Origin: a virus
IMG/VR virus record: IMGVR_UViG_3300037843_000337
Coordinates: 1-41,257 of that record
Reading direction: 5' to 3' (one strand)
Length of the DNA stretch: 41,257 bases
The first letter of the stretch is position 1. Every line of letters starts with the position of its first letter. The translations under genes and the position numbers were made by a program. Shown in pieces: positions 8,209 to 15,393 of this stretch. Below the pieces are notes generated by a model, which was given only the letters and a program-made list of their open reading frames with translations, had not been told where the DNA came from and did not search any database.

Positions 8209-8844
8209 ATGAAGCAATTTTTCATACTGTTCGCGGTGCTGGCCCTTTGCGGCCTAGCCTTCTCGTCGGTTGCCACTCCCGTCACGATCTCATCGGTGAC
8301 CTGCACGTCGGGCGTTTGCACGGTGACCACCGCAACCGCTCACAGCATCGCTGCCAATAATCCCGGTTTTTGCATCGTCGGCTCCACTCAAACAGCGGAC
8401 AACATCTGTGGCGCGGCGGCTTCGGTCCCGCTTTCAACGACGTACACCGTGAACTCGGCCACGATGACGGCTTGTGCTTCGAGTTGCGGAAGTTCGCAGC
8501 CCGGACCGCTTTTCATCCTCCGCACCTCGCAGGGTGGATTCGGATTGCAGACGATCTTAGGCTGCATGTGGACCTTCACGCCCACAGGCGCGGCTGTTTC
8601 AGGCGCGGTGAGCGCTTGTTCTTCGGTTCTCCCGAGCAATCTGCAGACTGAAGTGAATGCCGCGATCGCCGCGGGAACGTGGATCGAGCAGCCGATCAAT
8701 CGCGCTTTCCCTGCCAGCTACTCGGCGACGACGATTCTCAACCAATTGCTCGACCTGCAGCTCGCGGCACAGGTAGCGCTCGCTGCGGCGACGGCGCCCG
8801 GCAGCGATGCCGGCCTCGAGTGCGACGTGACTGGATGCAACTAG
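8209..8844 (+). CDS. Secreted Cys-containing hypothetical protein
   Basis: 211 residues; good ribosome site GAAGGAAAAAGACA. Signal peptide MKQFFILFAVLALCGLAFSSVA. The mature part is Thr/Ser-rich with about a dozen cysteines (TCTSGVCTV, ACASSCGS, ECDVTGCN), which suits disulphides in an oxidising compartment. A helix NQLLDLQLAAQVALAAA lies near the end. It is the last signal-peptide gene before the tail tube genes. Function unknown. Confidence 0.65.
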   Translation: MKQFFILFAVLALCGLAFSSVATPVTISSVTCTSGVCTVTTATAHSIAANNPGFCIVGSTQTADNICGAAASVPLSTTYTVNSATMTACASSCGSSQPGPLFILRTSQGGFGLQTILGCMWTFTPTGAAVSGAVSACSSVLPSNLQTEVNAAIAAGTWIEQPINRAFPASYSATTILNQLLDLQLAAQVALAAATAPGSDAGLECDVTGCN

Positions 8845-8853
8845 CTTCCGGAA

Positions 8854-9282
8854 ATGCCTTCGACTGCTTATCTCGGCTACGGTTCGAAGCTTTACCAGTC
8901 GACCGATGGCGTCACCTTCGTCGTGACCGCGCAGCTCAAGAAATTCGCGCCGGCCGGCTCGAAGCAGACCATCGTCGACCAGACGAACCTGCGATCGCCG
9001 GGGCCGTTCACGCAGCCCTTCCCTGCCCAGGTCGATACAGGCGAGATCGAACTCGAGGGCATCTACGCGGGAGACTCAACGCAGGCAACGCTTGCCCAGC
9101 TCCACGGGCAGATGGCGCTCGGGTATTTCAAAGGCGTTCTCAGCGACGGCACGACGTGGGCGTTCAGCGCGTACGTCAGTGAATTCAAGCCCTGGGATGT
9201 GACCTACAACAAAGCCATCGTGTTCAGCGGCAAGCTGCGCATCGCCGGCGGCATCGCTCCGCCCTCGGGACCAACGATCTAG
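8854..9282 (+). CDS. Tail tube protein, copy 1
   Basis: 142 residues. TAYLGYGSKLYQS...QLKKFAPAGSK...DQTNLRSPG...YVSEFKPWDVTYNKAIVFSGKLRI is a major tail protein of the lambda gpV-like tube fold: a small beta barrel stacked as hexamers. The next gene is a clear paralogue sharing TAY-G-GS, QLKKFA, TNL-SP and the FKP..V.YNKA..F.G.L.I ending. This copy has a weaker ribosome site than the second, so it may be less abundant. Confidence 0.85.
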   Translation: MPSTAYLGYGSKLYQSTDGVTFVVTAQLKKFAPAGSKQTIVDQTNLRSPGPFTQPFPAQVDTGEIELEGIYAGDSTQATLAQLHGQMALGYFKGVLSDGTTWAFSAYVSEFKPWDVTYNKAIVFSGKLRIAGGIAPPSGPTI

Positions 9283-9323
9283 ACCCTCTTCACAAATTCT
9301 GAAGTTCACCACAGGAGAAAACC

Positions 9324-9758
9324 ATGACCACCACTGCATATCCCGGACGCGGATCCACGCTCGCCAACGGAGGCACGGCCGGCAGCAGCTACACCACACT
9401 GGCGCAGCTCAAGAAGTTTGCCTTTTCCGGACTGAAGGCCGAGAGCGATGACATCACCAATCTCTCGTCTCCGACGATCAACAAAGAATGGCTGAAGACG
9501 ATCGTCGACAGCGATAACGTCACATTCACCGGCGTTCTCAATCCGGCAGACCCGACCTACGAGTCGCTGCTCGCGAACCTCTACACCGCCGGGCAGGCCG
9601 CCACGAACTACTGGCAGATCACGCTCACCGATGGCTCGGTGCTGACCTTCCAGGGCTTCGTTCTCGACTTCAAACCGGCCGACGTGGAGTACAACAAGGC
9701 GCTTTCGTTCACCGGGACGCTGAAGATCACCGGCCAGGTCACCGCGGTCTGGACCTAG
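9324..9758 (+). CDS. Tail tube protein, copy 2
   Basis: 144 residues, with a strong ribosome site (CAGGAGAAAACC). MTTTAYPGRGSTL, LAQLKKFAFSGLK, DDITNLSSPT and FVLDFKPADVEYNKALSFTGTLKITG align with copy 1, so the pair arose by tandem duplication with strong divergence. One may form the bulk tube and the other a special ring, for example the last ring at the tip or neck. That division is inference. Confidence 0.87.
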   Translation: MTTTAYPGRGSTLANGGTAGSSYTTLAQLKKFAFSGLKAESDDITNLSSPTINKEWLKTIVDSDNVTFTGVLNPADPTYESLLANLYTAGQAATNYWQITLTDGSVLTFQGFVLDFKPADVEYNKALSFTGTLKITGQVTAVWT

Positions 9759-9761
9759 CCC

Positions 9762-10142
9762 TTAGCTCGCCTCTTTGAGGCGCTTCTGCGGCGGCAGGAT
9801 CTCGCCTTCGGGCAACGCGGCCTGGTAGAGCAGTTCCCCACGCCGTTTCTGCAGCTGCTCCCATCCGGCCTGTGCCACGTCGGGATCCGCTCCGACGAGG
9901 TCGAGCAGGACCTTGAAGATGGCGAGATCGAACGGAGCGGTTCTCGATGGCTCTTTTTCGACGCCGGCAACGCGATAGGCGCACTGCGGGCAGAGAAAAA
10001 GCCGCTCCGATTTCGAGGTGCGGCGCTTCCCCATCCCAAGCGTCTGGGCAAAGCAGGTGAGGGCGACCGCCTTTTCGGCGGGTTGGATCTCGCGCAGGCA
10101 GCGCGAGGAACAGCAGATCTGTAATTGGCGTGGACGGCCCAT
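9762..10142 (-). CDS. Zinc-finger-like protein, reverse strand, candidate regulator
   Basis: 126 residues from ATG 10142, preceded on its strand by TAGGAGCGTTGCCG. The N-terminal half has CCSSRC, a further Cys, then LFLCPQCAYRV, enough for one or two zinc knuckles between basic segments (GKRRTSKSER). The C-terminal half is helical (FDLAIFKVLLDLVG, WEQLQKRRGELLYQ). It lies backwards inside the tail operon with its own promoter region, which carries two copies of a palindrome. That suggests a gene expressed in the lysogen, possibly a regulator. No HTH was recognised, so this remains inference. Confidence 0.7.
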   Translation of the reverse strand: MGRPRQLQICCSSRCLREIQPAEKAVALTCFAQTLGMGKRRTSKSERLFLCPQCAYRVAGVEKEPSRTAPFDLAIFKVLLDLVGADPDVAQAGWEQLQKRRGELLYQAALPEGEILPPQKRLKEAS

Positions 10143-10160
10143 CGGCAACGCTCCTAAAAC

Positions 10161-10196
10161 GTTTGTTAACAAACTAGCACGGCTTTGGTAACAAAC
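10161..10196 (-). promoter_or_regulatory. Tandem palindromic operators upstream of the reverse zinc-finger gene
   Basis: 10161-10174 is the perfect palindrome GTTTGTTAACAAAC. 10183-10196 is a near copy (CTTTGGTAACAAAC, 12 of 14), centred 22 bases away, about two helical turns. On the reverse strand a TTGTTA (within copy 2) and a TGTTAA (within copy 1) stand 17 bases apart, a possible weak -35/-10 pair overlapped by both sites. The same palindrome occurs at 27740-27753 upstream of the HU gene. Confidence 0.7.
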
Positions 10197-10346
10197 TCCG
10201 GGCGCCGCTGGCGTGCGGAGGTGCGGGTGAACCTTTTCAGTCAACATCCGCGCCGGCCAGTTACGAAGGTGCGGTTCGAGGAGCGCCTAAAGGCCAACGC
10301 GGCCCGCGGCTGCGATACGCTTCAGTCGAACAGGAGAATTCCCCCC

Positions 10347-10724
10347 ATGCACTACCAGAACGGCGAAGTAGCAAAACACGGCGACCTGATCATCCGGCAC
10401 GACGCGTACTCGGACGCTGCCGGCATCCTCACCAACATCACGCCGAACTCTGACGGAGGCACCTGCAACGGCCAGTTATTGGCTGTTGCGACGCGCCAGG
10501 CCGGCACAGAAGCGTGGTTCCCCGTCATTGGTAATCAGAGCGCCTGGCACGTCACGCTGAAGGAATGCAACAGAGTCAGCGTGCAGGACCTGTTCGCGGA
10601 GAAGGAAGCCGATCCGGCGCCCGCGGCCGTCGTTCCGATCGCTCCCACTGTGCCGGGAACCACGGGCAGTTCTGGCATCATCGTGCTTACGCCGAGCACC
10701 GGGGCGCCTCAGGCGACGAGCTAG
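10347..10724 (+). CDS. Hypothetical tail-module protein
   Basis: 125 residues. I start at ATG 10347 because AGGAG lies 11 bases upstream; the longer frame to 10185 runs into the reverse gene's control region. YQNGEVAKHGDLIIRHDAY, GTCNGQLLAVATRQAGTEAWFP and WHVTLKECNRVSVQDLF suggest a small beta domain; the last 45 residues are a Pro/Ala/Thr-rich tail. Similar small proteins sit between tail tube and chaperone genes in other siphophages, but I know no function. Confidence 0.65.
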   Translation: MHYQNGEVAKHGDLIIRHDAYSDAAGILTNITPNSDGGTCNGQLLAVATRQAGTEAWFPVIGNQSAWHVTLKECNRVSVQDLFAEKEADPAPAAVVPIAPTVPGTTGSSGIIVLTPSTGAPQATS

Positions 10725-10730
10725 TTCTCT

Positions 10731-11210
10731 ATGGCTGACCTCATTTCTGAAGAGATCACTGGCGCGGCGGTGAGTGTCTCGATCGCCGGCCTCGAGTGCA
10801 TCGTTTCCTACCCGATGCACAACATTCTCCTGCTCAAAAAGCAGACCGGCCTCTCGCTCTTTGCCCCCGAGATCTGGGACAAGCTCGACTTCGAAGCCGA
10901 CTCCGAGGCCTGGACCGCCTGCCTGTGGGCAGGCCTGCACGTGCGCCATGAGGATGGCTCCTGGACGTCGCCCTTCACCCTTGAGCAACTGAATCGGCCC
11001 GGAGTGATCGGCCTGCATAACGCAGTGACGGTGCACAACGCAATGTTCCGCGCGCTTACCCACTGGATGCCGCGGAAAAAGGCGACCGAGGCTGAGGCCC
11101 CTCCAGATGGCGCCCCGGCCGAAAAAAAAATTCTGACGGCGACGGCTACATTGCCCGACTCTGGGTCTGCGCTCAACGCCGTCTCGGGCTCGGCCGAAAC
11201 GAGTTCCTAG
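10731..11210 (+). CDS. Tail assembly chaperone G-like, short form
   Basis: 159 residues, the in-frame product. SVSIAGLECIVSYPMHNILLLKKQTG and WDKLDFEADSEAWTACLWAGL fit the helical chaperone that coats the tape measure before tail tube assembly. It lies between tube and tape measure genes, the conserved place. Ribosome reading in frame passes a run of nine A's near the end and terminates at 11210; a -1 slip gives the longer form. Confidence 0.8.
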   Translation: MADLISEEITGAAVSVSIAGLECIVSYPMHNILLLKKQTGLSLFAPEIWDKLDFEADSEAWTACLWAGLHVRHEDGSWTSPFTLEQLNRPGVIGLHNAVTVHNAMFRALTHWMPRKKATEAEAPPDGAPAEKKILTATATLPDSGSALNAVSGSAETSS

Positions 11211-11551
11211 CGGTCTCGCCGCGCGAGCTCGCGCTGCTGTTCGAAGAGCAGGCCGCGATCCGCCGGGAAAGCTGGATGCCGGCGGCGCTCGTCGCGAGCG
11301 TGCTCGCGAACATCCACCGGCCAGAAGACGCCGAGCCGTTCACGATTGCAGACTTTCTTCCGGGCGCTCCCGCGCGCAAGAGCGAAGACGAAGAAATGCG
11401 CGAGTTCATCGACGAGATCCAGAGCGACAAAAAATTTGAGCCGCCTCCGCCCGAGCAGCTGGCTGCGTTCAAGCGGTCGATGGAAACAAATTTTTCGAAC
11501 GTTAAGCCTTCGAACGTCAAGCTATGCTCGACATCAACGGCCGCGAAGTAG
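10731..11551 (+). CDS. Tail assembly chaperone GT-like fusion, made by -1 frameshift
   Basis: About 273 residues if ribosomes slip back one base at 11123-11129. The -1 frame is open from the slip site to the stop at 11549-11551 and reads DGYIARLWVCAQRRLGLGRNEFLAVSPREL near the join. That L-G-L-x-x-x-E-F...PREL pattern marks the T part of lambda-type GT proteins. The segment continues to EQLAAFKRSME. The T part contacts tube protein while G coats the tape measure. A separate ATG at 11276 exists in the T frame but has no ribosome site. Confidence 0.85.
11123..11129 (+). other. Programmed -1 ribosomal slip site, A_AAA_AAA
   Basis: In the G frame the codons read GAA AAA AAA ATT, so the canonical heptamer A AAA AAA is correctly phased for tandem tRNA slippage. 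The run of nine A's (11122-11130) stands out in a GC-rich gene. The overlapping T frame is exactly -1. Confidence 0.85.
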
Positions 11552-11724
11552 AGGAAGGGCGCCTCGGCAAGCTGCTCTGCGAAGTCCTGAGCGCGGATCC
11601 CGACGAAGGGCTCCGCGTGCGGATACTGAATTCAGAAATCGAACTGCTGATCGGTTGCAAGCAAGACGAAGCCCTGGGAGGCCTAATCGCCGACTCCGAG
11701 TTCGCGATGCTCGAAGAACAATAG
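11524..11724 (+). CDS. Small acidic hypothetical protein
   Basis: 66 residues. ATG 11524 lies inside the end of the T frame and overlaps it by 28 bases. MLDINGREVEEGRLGKLLCEVLSADPDE...LNSEIELLIGCKQDEALGGLI is acidic and Leu-rich. It sits between the chaperone and the gp10-like gene. The ribosome site is weak (GTCAAG), so coupling to the frameshifted reading is possible. No family recognised. Confidence 0.5.
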   Translation: MLDINGREVEEGRLGKLLCEVLSADPDEGLRVRILNSEIELLIGCKQDEALGGLIADSEFAMLEEQ

Positions 11725-11728
11725 CCGA

Positions 11729-12292
11729 GTGGAAACCACTTTTCATCTCGAAGGCCTTCCCGAGTTCGCGCAGAAGCTCGACTCGATCGCGACGGTTGTC
11801 TCCGGCCCGATCGCCAGACACGGCCTTGAAGCCGGCGGCGAAGTGATCGCCGACCAGGCGCGCGCGAACGTTCACAGGCTTACCGGACTGCTCGCCGGCG
11901 ACGTCGTTGTCGTTGTGCGTGTGCACCAGGAAGCTGGCGAGAGCTATGCGCTGATCGGCCCGGGCTGGGATCCGGAAGCGTTTCGCCGGACGAAGCAGCG
12001 CCGCGGCCGCTGGGCAAACGAAGCGCCGGCGCCGGACCAGACAACGAATCCCGGCCTCTATGGCAAGTTCCTCGAAACCGGACACCGCGAGCCCGAGCAT
12101 GGCCTCGCACACAATCTCGAATACCAGAGGGCGCGGCGCGCGGCTCATGGCCGGATCAACACGGCCGAGTTTGGAACGCTGGCCACGCCGCCCTATCCCT
12201 GGCTCGGCCCAGCGCTCGATGCACGCGGCGAGCAGGCACTCGAAGTCTGCGCCGAAACCATGCGCGGAGATCTTGAAGGATTGAATTTGTGA
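11729..12292 (+). CDS. HK97 gp10-like tail completion/neck protein
   Basis: 187 residues from GTG 11729. FHLEGLPEFAQKLDSI, GLEAGGEVIADQARANVHRLTG, YGKFLETGHREP and PPYPWLGPALDARGEQALE follow the HK97 gp10 family, in which an N-terminal helical pair is followed by a small beta core and a P-W-L-x-P-A motif. Such genes usually lie beside the head-tail adaptor. Here it is displaced to between the tail chaperone and the tape measure, about 7 kb from the adaptor. Confidence 0.8.
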   Translation: METTFHLEGLPEFAQKLDSIATVVSGPIARHGLEAGGEVIADQARANVHRLTGLLAGDVVVVVRVHQEAGESYALIGPGWDPEAFRRTKQRRGRWANEAPAPDQTTNPGLYGKFLETGHREPEHGLAHNLEYQRARRAAHGRINTAEFGTLATPPYPWLGPALDARGEQALEVCAETMRGDLEGLNL

Positions 12293-12606
12293 TCATGCCG
12301 CCCCTATCGGACGACGTAGCGATCAAACACCTTCGCGGGAATACGGCCTTCGAAGCCTTGCGGGATCTGCTCGGCGACGACATGAAGGCCCTTACGGCCT
12401 TCGAAGCCTTGCGGGATCTGCTCGGCGACGACATGAAGGCCCTTACGGCCATGCACGAGGAACATATTTTCGTGAACAACTGCGACGTGCCACTTCCGTT
12501 CGGCAAGGAATTCGCCGCTCGGGTTCGCGGCTACTTGGTTTCACTCAATCTGGAGTGGAACCAGAAGAACCTGCAGGACGCGGTCTCGGCTTCTCTGACT
12601 GACTAA
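12289..12606 (+). CDS. Small hypothetical protein with a 17-residue tandem duplication
   Basis: 105 residues. GTG 12289 overlaps the previous stop (GTGA) and has GAAGGA at a proper distance; ATG 12295 is an alternative. TAFEALRDLLGDDMKAL occurs twice in a row, encoded by an exact 51-base duplication. Without the extra copy the protein would be 88 residues. The C-terminal part (PFGKEFAARVRGYLVSLNLEW) looks folded. No family recognised. Confidence 0.65.
   Translation: MIMPPLSDDVAIKHLRGNTAFEALRDLLGDDMKALTAFEALRDLLGDDMKALTAMHEEHIFVNNCDVPLPFGKEFAARVRGYLVSLNLEWNQKNLQDAVSASLTD
12343..12450 (+). repeat. Exact 51-base tandem duplication in coding sequence
   Basis: Bases 12343-12393 and 12394-12444 are identical, followed by six bases of a third start (ACGGCC). 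The length is a multiple of three, so the frame is kept. Identity at every base, synonymous positions included, means the duplication is recent, or an assembly artefact. Confidence 0.9.
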
Positions 12607-12609
12607 CCA

Positions 12610-15105
12610 ATGTCGACACTCAACGTAGGTGCGATGGCGGCCCGGCTGGGCCTGGACCCTTCAGAATTTCTGGAGAAGATGAAGGGCGTCGAGGGCTTTG
12701 CCTCCGGATCCGGCCAACGCATCGCTGCGGAAATGAAACGCACCTCGCGCGAGGGCGCCGAATCTCTGCGCCTGATCGATGAGGCCCTGGGCGTGCATCT
12801 CTCGCGTCCAGTGACGCGTCTCGTCTCGCAGGAGTTCCCTGCCCTGGCCGCAGGCCTGCAGTCCATCCTGGGCGGAGCCGTGTTCGGCGTGATCGCAATC
12901 GCCGGCGTCGAGGCGTTCGACAAAGTAGCGAAAAAGATCGAGCAGGCGCAAAAGGCGCAGGAAGCCTATCGCGAGTCGACGGAAAAGCTGAAGACTACTT
13001 TCGATGAAATGATGGCCGGCTACGAGAAGAGTGCCGCCGAACGCGGACTCACGGGGATCGACAAGAAAGCGTTCGAGATCGACACGCACTCGCTCAGTGA
13101 AGCGCGACGCCAGCTCGACGAGTTGAGCAAGGGAGCGGAGGACTCGGCGAAGAAAGGCGCCGAGGCCTCTGGCCTCTGGAGTCGTTCCCTTGCCGCCATC
13201 GGAGACGCGATCCACGTCGTCTTTACATCGAGCGCGAGGCTCGGGGTGGAAGAGACGAACAAACAATTTGCAGAAATCAGGAGGCAGTTGGATGCGATCG
13301 CGGTTGCCAGTAGCGCTAATCCGACGAAAGGACTGAAAGATCAGCTCGCTGAGGTCGAGGAAGAGGCCCGAAAAGCTGCGGCTGCGATCGCAGCTCTGGT
13401 CGAGGATCAAAAACGAACACTCAACGTCTATAGCGGCCCAGGCGCGGGGCCGGCCATTTTGCACCCCGACCACAGCGGAGAAATCGCCGCGCAACAGGCG
13501 CAGCTAGATCTCATCACGAAGCAACGCCAAGTGCTGGAAGCGATCCTCGCCGACAATGCTGCAGGCAAGGCTGCGGCCGCAGCGTCGGAGGCTTCAGCGC
13601 AGCTGGAAAAGCAACAGACGGCCATGGAGAGCTTCTATCGCGAGGTGCAGGGCAGCTACTCGAAGCTCACTCCGATCGCGAATCCATTGGTGAAGGTCGA
13701 AGCGGATCTCGAAGAGATGCGCATGAAGGCCGACAACGATTTCGCGGCGCTCGCGGCCTCCGGGGCGAACGCTCTCGAACTGCGGCTCGCGCGGCAGCGG
13801 CTCGACGAGTTCACGAGTTATTTACATCAGAAGATGGCCGAGGCCCGCAAGGATTCCGATCTCTGGGCCTCCGAGCAAGCGCTTCCGAACGCGCTGACGA
13901 TCGCGCCGGCGGGACCGATGGCAGCGTTGCCCACCGCGGCGCCGTCGACTCCAGCTCTCAGCATGGCTCCCATGCGCGCGGACCTCGCTGAACTTGAGAA
14001 GGTGCAGACCGACGCGAATGCAGCCTGGGCGAAAGCCGGCCAGGTGCTCCAGTCGATCGAGTCTCCTGCGGAAAAAGTTCAGATCGAGCTGGAGACGCTG
14101 CGCACGTTGCTCGACCAGGGCCGCATCAGCGAACAGCAATACAACGCAGCCGTCGCGCTGACCAGCGAGCAGCTCACGAAGGCCGCGATCCATGCGCGCG
14201 AGCTGCAGGAGCAATTAGAGAAGCTCGAAAAAGATAGCACCTCGGCCAGTTCGGGGATGAAGGCGTTCCTAACTCAGATCCAGCTCACGGGCAGCGAGAA
14301 CGGCCGCGCTGCTTTCAACTTACTAAGTCAGGGGCTCAACAGCTTCGAAGATGACACCGTGAAGATACTCGAACACGGGCGAGTTAGTTGGCGGAAGTAC
14401 TTCGAAGATCTGGCGGCGATGGCTCTGAAGTTTATGGAGACGAAGACGATCAGCCAGATCGGAACTCAGCTCGAAGCTGCTGTCGTCACCCATCGCAGCA
14501 CGAACATTGGGCCACAGGGCGCCATCTCCAGTTTCGATCAGCGAATGCTTCAGCAGGAATTGCCCTTGCCCCAGGCGCTTCCGCCGGCAGGGTCTCTCAG
14601 CGCCGCAGGAGCTAGTGTTCCCGGCGCTGCCAGCAGCACCGCGAGCATGACCAGCGCCGGAACAACTCTCACCACGGCCGGCACCACGCTCAGCACCGCG
14701 GGCACCAGTCTTTCCGCGGCAGCCGCGGCACTGAACGCCGCGGCGGCCAGCATGAGTGCGACCGGAGCCGCCGCGGGCGCAAGCGGCGCGGCTGATGCCG
14801 GAGGGATCTCGAGCTTCGCAGGTTTTTTTGCCGGCGGCGGCGACGTCATGCCCGGCCAGGACTTCATTGCCGGAGAAGCGGGACCCGAGCTGATCCACGC
14901 CGGGAGCGCTGGGGCGAATGTAAGTCCCAATTCAAAGCTCGGCGGCGGAACGATCTACAACGATTTCAGGGGCACGGTGATGACGGATGACCTGATGCGG
15001 CGCGCCGAAGGGATGCAGGCCATCCAGCACAGCGAGAAACGTATGATGGCCGCGATCCCCACTCTGCAGCGCGAGATCAACCTGCGCCAGCGGACGAACC
15101 GCTAA
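12610..15105 (+). CDS. Tail tape measure protein
   Basis: 831 residues, the second-longest product here. Residues 78-103 form a hydrophobic segment (ILGGAVFGVIAIAGVEAF). Long helical stretches full of Ala, Lys, Glu and Gln follow to about 590, then an Ala/Ser/Thr-rich low-complexity region (about 660-725). The end has FAGFFAGGGDVMPGQDFIAGEAGPELIH, the G-E-x-G-P-E-L motif typical of tape measure C-termini. Its position after the G/GT chaperone supports the call. At about 0.15 nm per residue the tail would be near 125 nm, similar to lambda. Confidence 0.92.
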   Translation: MSTLNVGAMAARLGLDPSEFLEKMKGVEGFASGSGQRIAAEMKRTSREGAESLRLIDEALGVHLSRPVTRLVSQEFPALAAGLQSILGGAVFGVIAIAGVEAFDKVAKKIEQAQKAQEAYRESTEKLKTTFDEMMAGYEKSAAERGLTGIDKKAFEIDTHSLSEARRQLDELSKGAEDSAKKGAEASGLWSRSLAAIGDAIHVVFTSSARLGVEETNKQFAEIRRQLDAIAVASSANPTKGLKDQLAEVEEEARKAAAAIAALVEDQKRTLNVYSGPGAGPAILHPDHSGEIAAQQAQLDLITKQRQVLEAILADNAAGKAAAAASEASAQLEKQQTAMESFYREVQGSYSKLTPIANPLVKVEADLEEMRMKADNDFAALAASGANALELRLARQRLDEFTSYLHQKMAEARKDSDLWASEQALPNALTIAPAGPMAALPTAAPSTPALSMAPMRADLAELEKVQTDANAAWAKAGQVLQSIESPAEKVQIELETLRTLLDQGRISEQQYNAAVALTSEQLTKAAIHARELQEQLEKLEKDSTSASSGMKAFLTQIQLTGSENGRAAFNLLSQGLNSFEDDTVKILEHGRVSWRKYFEDLAAMALKFMETKTISQIGTQLEAAVVTHRSTNIGPQGAISSFDQRMLQQELPLPQALPPAGSLSAAGASVPGAASSTASMTSAGTTLTTAGTTLSTAGTSLSAAAAALNAAAASMSATGAAAGASGAADAGGISSFAGFFAGGGDVMPGQDFIAGEAGPELIHAGSAGANVSPNSKLGGGTIYNDFRGTVMTDDLMRRAEGMQAIQHSEKRMMAAIPTLQREINLRQRTNR

Positions 15106-15332
15106 CGAGTGATCGCCCAGAGCACGATCGCGAGCCCCACCGGCAACGCGAGAAACCAGAGCACCAGGTTGCGAAGTAGATAGCGGGCATCGGCCGAGAT
15201 TTCGGTTCGTGGGTTGAACGGCTTTGACTCTATCTCTTCAGTCTGGGTCGCTCGAAGTCTCTGTTCTTCGCGCTCTTCCGCCTCGACTGCGGCAGGCGGC
15301 CGTGCATCCATCCATTGCTTTAACGAACTCAT
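15102..15332 (-). CDS. Small C-terminally anchored membrane protein, reverse strand
   Basis: 76 residues from ATG 15332. The N-terminal 50 residues are charged and cytosolic-looking (ARPPAAVEAEEREEQRLRAT). The C-terminus is one membrane span (LVLWFLALPVGLAIVLWAI). It overlaps the tape measure stop by four bases, tail to tail. It lies backwards in the tail operon behind a promoter-like block (15345-15371) also found before the secreted reverse gene at 25582-25983, so it is probably an accessory gene expressed in the lysogen. Superinfection exclusion is a guess only. Confidence 0.65.
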   Translation of the reverse strand: MSSLKQWMDARPPAAVEAEEREEQRLRATQTEEIESKPFNPRTEISADARYLLRNLVLWFLALPVGLAIVLWAITR

Positions 15333-15344
15333 AGTGCCCCCAGA

Positions 15345-15371
15345 AGTACCGCGCCCGGCGCGGGAAGTCAA
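15345..15371 (-). promoter_or_regulatory. Shared accessory-gene promoter/operator, copy 1
   Basis: Read on the reverse strand: TTGACT (15371-15366), a 17-base spacer, then TACTTC. The spacer contains the inverted repeat CCGCG-N5-CGCGG. The 27-base block matches 26009-26035 at 23 of 27 positions, and each copy lies just upstream of a reverse-strand accessory gene. TTGACT is a good -35; the -10 match is poor. Confidence 0.65.
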
Positions 15372-15393
15372 TAGCCCGAAGGAGTAACTCAAC

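Noticed and set aside
9768-9782. Hairpin CGCCTC-ttt-GAGGCG between convergent genes as a two-way terminator
   Set aside because: It is inside the last codons of the reverse gene and has no T-run on either side. It may have some effect but the evidence is too thin to list as a terminator.
11276-11551. T-domain frame as a separate gene from ATG 11276
   Set aside because: No ribosome site, and the conserved T motif lies upstream of that ATG. It is explained by the -1 frameshift from the G frame.
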